64,000 nt of DNA, taken from FEN-1099 sp964511015 (GTDB lineage: Bacteria; Lernaellota; Lernaellaia; Lernaellales; Lernaellaceae). This document shows, piece by piece, positions 15,470 to 24,249 of the stretch. Location: assembly GCA_964511015.1 (NCBI GenBank), contig CAZEDX010000001.1, positions 62,001 to 126,000 on the forward strand. The letters are read 5' to 3'. A program made the position numbers and the translations under genes. A model generated the notes under the pieces. The model was not told where the DNA came from. It saw only the letters and a list, made by a program, of their open reading frames with translations, and made no database searches. Within the stretch, counting starts at the first letter, position 1; every line of letters starts with the position of its first letter.

Positions 15470-17671
15470 ATGAACAGACTCATGCGACTGCTGGGTACAA
15501 TCTCGTTGGTATTAGTGTTCGTTTGCGCCATGACGTCTTGCCAGTGGGAACACCTGGATGAAAGTGACAACTCCACCACTGGTCCCGTGGATGATGATGA
15601 CGATGGCGATCCTCCCGATTCCGTCGGCGAGATTGAAGTCGTTCTACCGAGCGACGTTGATCCGGCAGTGAAGACGGCGGCCGAGGATGTCGTCGGCCTG
15701 TTGGGCCAAGTGCCGGGAATGCGGGCGAAGGTGAGCACGGGCATTGCCGCCAATCCAGGTGTCATGACCATCGCTGTGGTTGGAAATGGGGTTGGGAAAA
15801 ACCTGTTCACGACGGACGAACTCGCTCAATTGTCCCCCGAATCGTTCCGGTTGCGCCAGACGAATATGGGCGGGACGAATTTGATCGCCGTTGCGGGCGG
15901 CGACGCACGTGGCCAGCAGTACGGTTTGTATGATTTGTTGGAACGTCTGGGCTTCCGTTTCTTTCATCCGGAGCAGACCTATGTTCCGGGATTCGATGAA
16001 CTCCAATGGCCGAAGGAACTGGATGTATTCGAGCAGCCGGATTGGCAGCGGCGCGGTTTCCATTTTCACACCATGCATCCGATCGAGGCGTCGAAGTTTC
16101 TGCAGGTTTCGTCGGAGCAGCATTTAGAGTGGGCCAAGCATTTGATCGACTGGCTGGCTCGCAATAAGCAGAACTACTGGCAGTTCGAGCTACTGCGAAC
16201 GGTCGACTACGATCAGACCGTTCCCTATTTCCAGACGCTAGTCGACTACTCGCATTCCCGCCTGGTGGATGCCGGCGTCGTCGTGACCTGGGTCTTCCAA
16301 CAACAAAAGGCCTGGAAGTTGCTGCCGGATGCCCGCGGGGAGCACCTCGCAGAATTGCAGGCCGGCCTCGACCAGATCATGCAGGTCCGTTGGGATCATC
16401 TCAATCTCGAAATGGGCGGGACCGAATTCACCAAGGTGGAGGATACGTTACAGGTGGCCTGGATGGACAATACGGTCGCCTATCTAGCGGAAAACTATCC
16501 GAACACCGACGCCTCGGTAAAGGTGCATTGCTCTTCCGATCAGACGGCGCCCAACTACGGCAACATCAACTTCAACTACCTGCCGCAAGAAGCCGATTCC
16601 CGCATGGGTATTTATCCGCACACCGTCATGTACTACAACCTTACAGATCCGGCACCGGTCTACAACAACGAGGATTTCAGCCAGCTCTATGATTGGATGC
16701 TGTCGATGATCGACGGCGAGCGCAAGGTCTACTATTATCCCGAGACGGCGTACTGGTGTTCGTTCGACATCGATGTGCCTTCTTTCTTGCCGATCTATAT
16801 CCTCAGCCGCTGGAGCGACATGGCGCTGCTGGTGGACCAAGGGTTGGACGGCCACGTCGATTTTACCTCCGGCCACGAGTGGTCCTATTGGCTGAACGAT
16901 TGGGCGGTGGCGCGGTTCACCTGGGATTCGCGGCAAGACTGGAAAGACACATTGGCCATGTATGCAACGATGTTCGGCAAAGCCGGTCCGGAGCTGGCGT
17001 CCGCGGTGGCAGACCTGGCCATGGCTCAAAAAGATTTTCTGATCGACCGGAATCTGGCCAGCTATTTGGCCGGCCAGGATACCTGGGACGAATTGGGCTA
17101 TCTGTTTGGCACGACCACTCATCCAGAACCAATGCAATTTGCTGCACTTTATCGTCTGGACGAAGCTGGTGTGCGGGATTTCGCGAATACTGTTCTGGCC
17201 GACTTGGCGGAAATGGCCATCTCTTTCGAGGACTTGGCGGCGCGAGTGGGTGCTGTCCACGACGAGGTGCCCGGCCAGGCCCGCTCCTGGTTTGAAGAGC
17301 TGCAGGATAGTTTCGAGGTCGACCGCCAGCGCGCGACACATGCCAGATTGCTTTGGGCGGGAACCGTCGCCCGCCGTCTGAACGAGTTGGGTGTGTATCC
17401 CGAAGGTGAGAACGAGGCTCAAGCGCTCTTCTCCCAAGCCCAGGAGATCACAGCGGAGTTTCGCCAGACCATTGCCCGTCGGGAGTTGGCCTATCGCTAC
17501 CCGGTATTCTATTCAAGTGGTTGGAAGCGCAGTGTCACATCGTATGACTTCCGTTACCTCTATCAGGCCTCGACCGCATACTGGTTTGTCCGCTATGAAA
17601 AGCAGGCAATCGACAAAAATTTCAACCCATTCCTGATGAACATCATTGACCCGATTTGGTTTTTCTTTTGA
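15470..17671 (+). CDS. GH67/DUF4838-like lipoprotein
   Basis: 733 residues from ATG 15470 (GGAG five bases upstream). The signal peptide ends CAMTSC, a plausible lipobox with Met at -3, followed by a short acidic stretch (VDDDDDGD). Residues about 45-170 look like the N-terminal domain of alpha-glucuronidases (AAEDVVGLLGQVPG, GQQYGLYDLLERLGFRFFHP). The rest resembles DUF4838 barrel proteins (RRGFHFHTMHPIEA, ARNKQNYWQFE, YYPETAYWCSFDIDVP). A polysaccharide- or glycoconjugate-related surface function is inferred. It overlaps no gene if the next gene begins at 17727. Confidence 0.65.
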   Translation: MNRLMRLLGTISLVLVFVCAMTSCQWEHLDESDNSTTGPVDDDDDGDPPDSVGEIEVVLPSDVDPAVKTAAEDVVGLLGQVPGMRAKVSTGIAANPGVMTIAVVGNGVGKNLFTTDELAQLSPESFRLRQTNMGGTNLIAVAGGDARGQQYGLYDLLERLGFRFFHPEQTYVPGFDELQWPKELDVFEQPDWQRRGFHFHTMHPIEASKFLQVSSEQHLEWAKHLIDWLARNKQNYWQFELLRTVDYDQTVPYFQTLVDYSHSRLVDAGVVVTWVFQQQKAWKLLPDARGEHLAELQAGLDQIMQVRWDHLNLEMGGTEFTKVEDTLQVAWMDNTVAYLAENYPNTDASVKVHCSSDQTAPNYGNINFNYLPQEADSRMGIYPHTVMYYNLTDPAPVYNNEDFSQLYDWMLSMIDGERKVYYYPETAYWCSFDIDVPSFLPIYILSRWSDMALLVDQGLDGHVDFTSGHEWSYWLNDWAVARFTWDSRQDWKDTLAMYATMFGKAGPELASAVADLAMAQKDFLIDRNLASYLAGQDTWDELGYLFGTTTHPEPMQFAALYRLDEAGVRDFANTVLADLAEMAISFEDLAARVGAVHDEVPGQARSWFEELQDSFEVDRQRATHARLLWAGTVARRLNELGVYPEGENEAQALFSQAQEITAEFRQTIARRELAYRYPVFYSSGWKRSVTSYDFRYLYQASTAYWFVRYEKQAIDKNFNPFLMNIIDPIWFFF

Positions 17672-17726
17672 GCTCGTCAAGAAAGTTTTCAATACGGCAT
17701 TTCGGCAACGAGAGGCAGAGGCTTTG

Positions 17727-19265
17727 ATGGAGATAGACAACCGCGCCCGACGCCTGCATGAGCAGGGTATGCTACTGCTGATGCCTCGTGATCTCTATCG
17801 CGCTTGGCCGGTGGGCAATTGTTTTTCCAAGCATCTTCTTTCCATGCCCTCGTGCGCTTATCCGCAATTGGCGGCGATGATTCCCCAGGTGCCGGTGACC
17901 CATTTTGACGGCTTGTTCGAGCAGCGCACGACGCAGGCAGAATACATCGACCTGCTCAGGAAACCGGCCGTCATTGGCATGAGCGTCGTCTCGCCGTTGG
18001 CGGCGTTCAACACTGAACTAACCATTCGGCTAATTCGTCACCACAACCCCGACGCGGTAATCGTGCTCGGCGGTCATCATGCGACTTTTTTTGCTGAGCA
18101 GTGGTTGCAGCGTGGGGCCGACGTGGTGGTACGTCGAGAGGGAGAGCGGACCTTCCAGCGCTTGATCGAACGTATTGGAGCTGGCGAGGATTGGCGCGAT
18201 CTCGACGGTATTTCGACACGTGATGGTGAGCGCTTCCGCCATAACCCTGACGCACCGTTTGTCGAAAACCTCGACGAATTGCCGCTGCCGAATTGGAACA
18301 TCATGAATCTGTCGCTTTACCGTATGCGGCTGATTCCAGGCGGCCCGCCCGCGAGCATTGAAACCTCGAGGGGTTGTCCGAACCAATGTGCGTTTTGCGT
18401 CGCATCGGCGATGTGGCAGGGGAGACAACGCTTCCGCAGTGCCGACAACATCTTGGCCCAACTCGAAATGCTGCACCGCTTGGGTGTCGAACAACTATTC
18501 TTCTCCGACGACAATTTCGGCCAGAACGTCGAACGCGACACACGGGTGTTCGAGGAGATACTGCGCCACAGTTGGCGGTTTGGCATCATGGCGTTGGTGC
18601 GAGCCGACCTGGCCCTGAACCAGCCGGCATTGGTGCAACTTGCGGCTCGCGCTGGCCTCAAAATGGTACTGATTGGTTATGAATCGGTCGAACAGGAAGT
18701 GCTTGACCAGTATCGCAAGAAACTGACCGGCATGAAGCCGAATGATTTTCGGAGGGTTTACGAGGTCTATCGCCGGAATGGTGTATTCGTGTATGGCCTG
18801 TTCATTCTGGATTCCTACGTGCCAACAGCTAAGTCTAGCCCGTGGGCGGAGTACCGCGGATTTAAAACAATCAGCGATTTTGCCAGTCTGCAGTCATTCG
18901 TGCCGATGCAGGGTATTCCGGCGCTCGACGAAATGCGTGCGTGGGGATACCAGGTTTACGATACGTTCTATCGTGATCGCTTTACTGCGGGTTTCCGGCG
19001 CGGTGGCGTGGGGCAGAGCCTGAGCTTTGCGGCGCTCAATCTATTCGATCTGCTGCGTCCGGCCAGTGTACTCAAGGTATGGAGTCGAGATTTCACGGCC
19101 CGCATGTTCTTTCGTTCGCTATATCTTGGATTGGCACATGACGTTCAGCGTCTAACCCCGCTTGGCATCCGCGCGTTTTTGTCGTCCTTTATGTGCCGTA
19201 ACCGGCCTGAAGACGGTCGGCGGAAGCTACTAAGGACAGCCCTGAAAGCATACAATTTGGACTAA
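17727..19265 (+). CDS. B12-binding-domain radical SAM protein
   Basis: 512 residues. The N-terminal half has a cobalamin-binding-like Rossmann region (PAVIGMSVVSPLAAFN, VIVLGGHHATFFAEQW). The radical SAM core follows, with SRGCPNQCAFC (Cys near residues 217, 221 and 224) binding the [4Fe-4S] cluster. Then come FFSDDNFGQN and LIGYESVEQEVL. Enzymes of this class do C-methylation, ring formation or similar chemistry; the substrate is unknown. ATG 17727 with AGAGG five bases upstream is preferred over the open TTG at 17646, which would overlap the previous gene. It lies 55 bases downstream of the GH67-like gene. Confidence 0.8.
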   Translation: MEIDNRARRLHEQGMLLLMPRDLYRAWPVGNCFSKHLLSMPSCAYPQLAAMIPQVPVTHFDGLFEQRTTQAEYIDLLRKPAVIGMSVVSPLAAFNTELTIRLIRHHNPDAVIVLGGHHATFFAEQWLQRGADVVVRREGERTFQRLIERIGAGEDWRDLDGISTRDGERFRHNPDAPFVENLDELPLPNWNIMNLSLYRMRLIPGGPPASIETSRGCPNQCAFCVASAMWQGRQRFRSADNILAQLEMLHRLGVEQLFFSDDNFGQNVERDTRVFEEILRHSWRFGIMALVRADLALNQPALVQLAARAGLKMVLIGYESVEQEVLDQYRKKLTGMKPNDFRRVYEVYRRNGVFVYGLFILDSYVPTAKSSPWAEYRGFKTISDFASLQSFVPMQGIPALDEMRAWGYQVYDTFYRDRFTAGFRRGGVGQSLSFAALNLFDLLRPASVLKVWSRDFTARMFFRSLYLGLAHDVQRLTPLGIRAFLSSFMCRNRPEDGRRKLLRTALKAYNLD

Positions 19266-19305
19266 CGGCTCTCCGGCACGAAAGCATCTCGAGAGGTCTC
19301 AAATA

Positions 19306-19379
19306 CACGCCAGGCGGGATTCGAACCCACGACCTGCGGATTAGAAGTCCGCTGCTCTATCCGGCTGAGCTACTGGCGT
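19306..19379 (-). tRNA. trnR-UCU: tRNA-Arg (anticodon UCU)
   Basis: A 74-nt cloverleaf on the minus strand. The acceptor stem ACGCCAG/CTGGCGT is followed by discriminator G. The D-arm is GCTC-AGCCGGATA-GAGC, the anticodon stem-loop GCGGA-CTTCTAA-TCCGC with anticodon TCT, and the T-arm GTGGG-TTCGAAT-CCCGC. CCA is not encoded. It reads AGA arginine codons. Confidence 0.95.
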
Positions 19380-19390
19380 AACGCGCGCGA

Positions 19391-19417
19391 AAGATAGCAC
19401 GTCGAATTCGCTTTCAA
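19391..19417 (-). promoter_or_regulatory. Possible promoter of the tRNA gene
   Basis: On the minus strand TTGAAA (19412-19417), a 15-nt spacer and TATCTT (19391-19396) lie just upstream of the tRNA 5' end at 19379. The spacer is short, so support is modest. Confidence 0.3.
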
Positions 19418-19419
19418 AA

Positions 19420-19985
19420 GAGGGAAGTGATTATATCCGGGACAACCGGCAGACTGAAATCGAACGAACGTTCCAAAACGCGATGATGATTTGGACTAAT
19501 AGTCGGTAGACGGAGCGTCATTGAGCATGTTCCGACGGGATCATTTGCATGTGAGTATACTATCGCTGTACTGAACTTTAGAATAAATTGACTGTGAAAA
19601 AGAAGCGGAAATAAAAAGACAAATTGCATTTTTACGAAGCGTTTGAAATGAGTGTTCTAGTCGAAAGGCAAATGAGGTTGGGCTGTACAGAAAAGGGAAT
19701 TTGGCACTCTGAGACACCATATATGGTAGTTGCTCGGGCGGCTTGACGCATGGTGCGGTCAGTGAGAAAAGGCACCCAACGTATCCTGTGGGTCCTGGTT
19801 CGATAGAGGGGACGTTCGGAGCGGGGCGGCGGGATATTACATTATTTTTAGTAATGGCACGGGTACGTTGGTTTTCGTCCGAATAGGCGATCTTCCACCG
19901 GAATCCAGCCCTCATGGATGCTCCAGAACTTCCGGCTGGATGCCGAAAAACCTTTTACTTGACCGGCCATCGGGTGCGGGAGTAA
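19420..19985. other. Intergenic region, no gene recognised
   Basis: About 570 bases between the tRNA promoter area and the hybrid kinase gene, more A+T-rich than its surroundings over 19500-19680. I see no convincing coding sequence, conserved RNA or repeat. A weak hairpin (ATTAC/GTAAT) sits near 19838-19857. A GGGAG ribosome-binding site ends the region at 19978-19982, six bases before the kinase's TTG start. Confidence 0.5.
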
Positions 19986-19988
19986 ACG

Positions 19989-22900
19989 TTGACCATTCGG
20001 GCGAAGATCATTCTCGCGGTAGCCATTGCCTTGGCTGGACTTGCTGCTGGCACCGGATGGTTTTCGGCCCGCTATATGGTTGCGGCAGCGGAAGTCGCCG
20101 ACCGGAATGCTATCACCCAAAAGACCCAGATTGTGTTGGGGGCTATACAAAACGCGCTGAACGAGATCAATCGCGCAAACACCGACTACGCTTGCTGGGA
20201 CGATACCTACGCCTTCATCGAAGACCACAACCAGAAATACGTCCAATCCAATCTTGTTCCCGACACCTTCGTGAATAACCGGATCGGAGTGATGGTTTTC
20301 ATCGACGCCCGCGGCCAGGTGGTCCACGCCGAGGGCTACGATTTGAACTCCAAAACCAAGCGAACGGTGCCTGCCGATCTGCTGTCGGCGGTTCGGGTTG
20401 GCGGAGCGTTGTTTGCCCAAGTCGCCGCTGGTAAAGAAGTAGTGGGATTCTACCAATTGCGGGATGGACTGTATCTGCTTTCGTTGAGTCCGATTCTGAC
20501 CAGCAACTACAATGGTGTGCCGCGGGGATCGTTGCTATTCGCCAGGCCGTTCGACGAGGCTGAATTGAATCGTTTTCGTGAGATTACCCAGCAGGAAATG
20601 AATATCTATCCGTTGGACGCCGCTGGTATGCCGGCTGAAATATCTGAGATTGCCTCGTCTTTGAATGCACATCAGACAGTTGTTGTTAAAATTGATAGTG
20701 ATTCGCAGATCGGTGGTTATGTCCTATTGCAGGATGTTCTCGGACGCCCGTTGTTTGTCGTTCACGTTGCTGACCAGCGCACCCATCACAATGCGGTGCG
20801 GCGAGACATACGACGCCTGATCTCTTCGTTGTTGTTCGTTTCGGTGTGCGTGATTGTCGTGCTTATTCTGTCGCTGGAAGGGGTGGTGCTTCGCCGGCTC
20901 GGACGGCTTACCAATGCCGTGCGGAGGATCGGTGAAAAGCGCGATCTGGACCAACGGATTCCCTCGGAAGGAGGGGACGAGCTGGCAGAACTAGGTGTCG
21001 CCTTCAACGATCTGATGCAAACGCTGCAGCACGACACCGAGGAACGTATTCGAGCCGAGCGGGCTTTGCGCGACGCGGAATACTCGGCGCGCACTTTTAA
21101 CGACGCATTGCAAGACGCCATGATGCTGCTCGACAGCGAAGCGCGAGTGCTCGATCACAATGAGTCGGCGGCCAGGTCGTTGCACAAGACGAGCGATCAA
21201 ATCCTAGGCCGGGTTGCCTTTACGTTGATCAACCCGGCGCTGGTAGCGGTGCGGCGCGAGCATTTTGAACGCGTATTAAAGACTGGCGAGCCACAGCGTT
21301 TCGATGACGAATGGAACGGACGTTGGTACGACAATTCTTTCAGCCCGATCTTCAATGCCGAAGGTAAAGTGCACCGGGTGGCCGCGATCGTGCGGGAAAT
21401 CACCGAACGAAAACTAGCCGAAGACGCCTTGCGCAAGAGCGAAGCCAGATACCGACTGCTGGCGGAAAACGGCAGCGAAGTGGTCTGGATCATGGGCCTC
21501 GATCTGCGTTTCTCTTATGTGAGCCCGTCCATCAAGCGCTTGCAGGGAGTCACTCCCGAAGAAGCGATGGAAATGGGCCCGATGAACCTGCTCACGCCGG
21601 CCTCGTGGGAACTGGTACAGAAACGGTTTGCCGAGGAAATCGCCGCGGAAGAAACCGGCGCTCGCGATCCGGGCCGGGTGATTACATTGGAAATCGAGGA
21701 ACTTCATAAGGCAGGCTACACGATTTGGGCAGAAAACCTGGTTTCCTTTGTGCGAGATGAGAACGGAAAGGTTACGGGGCTACTCGGCATTACTCGTGAC
21801 GTCACCGAGCGGCATCGGGTACAAGAGGCGTTGCGAGAGAGCGAACGCGGACTTCGACGACTGACCGAGAATATGACCGACTTGATTCTGGAGGTCGATC
21901 AGGAAGGAATCCGGCGGTATGTCAGTCCATCACATCGAGGCGTGCTGGGGTTGAACATCGAAAAGATGATCGATTCTCCCTGGTTCGATATTGTTCATCC
22001 CGACGATTTGCCCAATGTTCTGGCGGCTTTTGCCGCGGGAATCGCCAATCGTAATAGTGCGACTCTCGAATATCGATGCTGCGACGGGTGGGGCAAAAGC
22101 CGCTGGCTGGAGACCGTCGTATCGCCGATGTACGACGAAAGCGGTGTTTTCACCGGCGCGGTGTTGGCCAGTCGTGACATCACCCAAAGAAAACAGGCCG
22201 AACAGGCCCTACAAAACAGTGAGCGACTGTTCCGTTCGTTGATCGAAAACGCCACAGATGTCGCGGCGCTATTGGATCGTGAAGGAAATGTGCTGTACCA
22301 AAGTCCTGCGGTGACGCGGAATTTTGGGTGGGATCCGAGCGAATTGATAGGACGACCGGCGGTTGACCCGGTCCACCCCGACGACGTGCCCCGCGTGCTG
22401 AATACGCTTCAACAATTGATTCGACGGCCGGGCGGGGTGGATCTCGTCACTTTCCGCTTCCGCGATAAAAGCGGCAACTGGCGGTATGTGGAAACTATCG
22501 GACAGAACCAACTCGATGTGCCGGGCATCAATGCTATCGTCATCAATACGCGTGACGTGACCGAACGCAGACGCTCTGACGAAGCAGCGCGTCTTGGCGA
22601 ATTACGCATGCGGGCGCTATATGACCTCAGCCAACATGAGTTTAAAAGCGAAAACGAACTCATCGAGTATGCTTTGGAAGAGGCCGTACGCCTAACCTCT
22701 AGTCATATTGCATACGTCCATTTTGTAACTGCGGACCAAGAGAATTTGCAGAGTTTTTATTGGTCGGAAACCGTGCGGCGGACCTGTTCTATTCCTGGCG
22801 AGCGCCACTATCCGCTTTCCGTGGCCGGTGTGTGGGCCGACTCTGCCCGTATCCGCCGTCCCGTGGTCCACAATGAATTCAGCCGCCTGCTGGGGCGAAG

Positions 22901-24248
22901 GGGCTATCCGGAAGGACATCCATGGCTGACTCGTCATGTGAGCGTTCCGGTACTCGACAAGGACCGGGTGGTGATCATCGCTGGTGTGGCCAACAAAGTT
23001 GAGCCCTATGACGAAGCCGACGTCCTACAACTGCAGTTGTTCATGGACGGAGTATGGAAGATCGTCATGCGTCTGCGGGCAGAGGAAGAAAAGTCCCGGC
23101 TGGAGGAACAACTTCGGCAATCGCACAAGATGGAAGCGGTGGGTCGTTTGGCCGGCGGGGTGGCACACGATTTCAACAACATCTTGACCGGAATTACCGG
23201 CTACACGGAAATGCTGCTGGATTCGCTCAACACCAATGACCCGATGCGCGCGGACTTAATGGAAATCAAGACGGCGGCAGATCGAGCTACTGCGTTGACC
23301 ACCCAGTTGCTGGCCTTCAGTCGCAAACAGGTGATTGCTCCGGTGGTGCTCGACTTGAACGAGTTGTTGTCGGCGTCAGCGAAGATGCTCAAGCGACTAA
23401 TCGGTGAGGATATTGATTTCATCTTCCTGCCGGGCGACAAACTGGCCCGGGTCAAGGCCGATCCCGGCCAGCTCGAGCAAACAATTGTCAATCTTGCGAT
23501 CAATGCCCGCGACGCCATGCCACACGGCGGCAAATTGATCATCCAAACCGCCAACGCGAAACTCGATGAAGAGTATTGTAAAAGCCACTCCGACGCAGTG
23601 CCTGGGGAATACGTCATGCTGGCGGTGAGTGACAACGGCACCGGCATGGACCAGGAAGTGCTAGAACACCTATTTGAACCCTTCTTCACCACGAAGGAAA
23701 AGGGACGTGGCACTGGTCTGGGTCTTTCGATGGTATACGGCATCATCAAGCAGAACAAAGGATCGATCAACGTTTACTCCGAAATCAATCGCGGTACTAC
23801 CTTCAAGTTGTTTTTGCCGTCAGTGGCCGAAGAACCGAGACCTCTTGTCCGACATCCGGCGATGTCTGAGATTCCCCACGGCGTCGAGACAATTCTATTG
23901 GTGGAAGACGAGGAAATGGTTCGCAATCTAACCACCAAGATTCTTGAACGCCAAGGTTACAAAGTCATAGTGGCGGCCAACGGGGGCGAGGCAAGACTGC
24001 AATTTGAAAAGCGGCGGGACCAAATCGATCTGTTATTGACCGACGTGATCATGCCACGGATGGATGGTCGCAAACTCAGCGAGACGCTCAGGAAGGAGCG
24101 TCCGTCGATGAAAGTGTTGTTCATGTCCGGCTACACCGAGGACACGATCGCTCACCATGGCGTTCTGGAACCGGGCACACCGTTCGTACAGAAGCCCTTT
24201 ACCATTGAGGCCCTGACGCGCAAAGTCCGCGAAGTGTTGGATTCGTGA
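19989..24248 (+). CDS. Membrane-bound hybrid histidine kinase (CHASE4-HAMP-PAS x4-GAF-HisKA-HATPase-REC)
   Basis: 1419 residues from a TTG preceded by GGGAG. Transmembrane helix 1 is at about residues 5-25. A periplasmic CHASE4-like sensor follows (ANTDYACWDDTYAFIEDHN), then helix 2 at about 274-299 and HAMP at 300-347. About four PAS domains occupy 365-865, a GAF domain about 875-1035, HisKA (RLAGGVAHDFNNILTG) has its phosphorylated His near 1059, and the ATPase domain has DNGTGMD and GRGTGLGLSMVYG. A receiver domain ends the protein, with phosphoacceptor Asp near 1351 (LLTDVIMPRMDG). The input signal is unknown. No separate response regulator lies next to it; the following gene is convergent. 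Confidence 0.9.
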   Translation: MTIRAKIILAVAIALAGLAAGTGWFSARYMVAAAEVADRNAITQKTQIVLGAIQNALNEINRANTDYACWDDTYAFIEDHNQKYVQSNLVPDTFVNNRIGVMVFIDARGQVVHAEGYDLNSKTKRTVPADLLSAVRVGGALFAQVAAGKEVVGFYQLRDGLYLLSLSPILTSNYNGVPRGSLLFARPFDEAELNRFREITQQEMNIYPLDAAGMPAEISEIASSLNAHQTVVVKIDSDSQIGGYVLLQDVLGRPLFVVHVADQRTHHNAVRRDIRRLISSLLFVSVCVIVVLILSLEGVVLRRLGRLTNAVRRIGEKRDLDQRIPSEGGDELAELGVAFNDLMQTLQHDTEERIRAERALRDAEYSARTFNDALQDAMMLLDSEARVLDHNESAARSLHKTSDQILGRVAFTLINPALVAVRREHFERVLKTGEPQRFDDEWNGRWYDNSFSPIFNAEGKVHRVAAIVREITERKLAEDALRKSEARYRLLAENGSEVVWIMGLDLRFSYVSPSIKRLQGVTPEEAMEMGPMNLLTPASWELVQKRFAEEIAAEETGARDPGRVITLEIEELHKAGYTIWAENLVSFVRDENGKVTGLLGITRDVTERHRVQEALRESERGLRRLTENMTDLILEVDQEGIRRYVSPSHRGVLGLNIEKMIDSPWFDIVHPDDLPNVLAAFAAGIANRNSATLEYRCCDGWGKSRWLETVVSPMYDESGVFTGAVLASRDITQRKQAEQALQNSERLFRSLIENATDVAALLDREGNVLYQSPAVTRNFGWDPSELIGRPAVDPVHPDDVPRVLNTLQQLIRRPGGVDLVTFRFRDKSGNWRYVETIGQNQLDVPGINAIVINTRDVTERRRSDEAARLGELRMRALYDLSQHEFKSENELIEYALEEAVRLTSSHIAYVHFVTADQENLQSFYWSETVRRTCSIPGERHYPLSVAGVWADSARIRRPVVHNEFSRLLGRRGYPEGHPWLTRHVSVPVLDKDRVVIIAGVANKVEPYDEADVLQLQLFMDGVWKIVMRLRAEEEKSRLEEQLRQSHKMEAVGRLAGGVAHDFNNILTGITGYTEMLLDSLNTNDPMRADLMEIKTAADRATALTTQLLAFSRKQVIAPVVLDLNELLSASAKMLKRLIGEDIDFIFLPGDKLARVKADPGQLEQTIVNLAINARDAMPHGGKLIIQTANAKLDEEYCKSHSDAVPGEYVMLAVSDNGTGMDQEVLEHLFEPFFTTKEKGRGTGLGLSMVYGIIKQNKGSINVYSEINRGTTFKLFLPSVAEEPRPLVRHPAMSEIPHGVETILLVEDEEMVRNLTTKILERQGYKVIVAANGGEARLQFEKRRDQIDLLLTDVIMPRMDGRKLSETLRKERPSMKVLFMSGYTEDTIAHHGVLEPGTPFVQKPFTIEALTRKVREVLDS

Positions 24249-24249
24249 T

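Noticed and set aside
16484..17437. 317-codon minus-strand open frame
   Set aside because: Antisense shadow of the GH67-like lipoprotein gene.
19690..19720. Sigma54 promoter suggested by TTGGCAC before the hybrid kinase
   Set aside because: The -12 GC element is not at the required distance.
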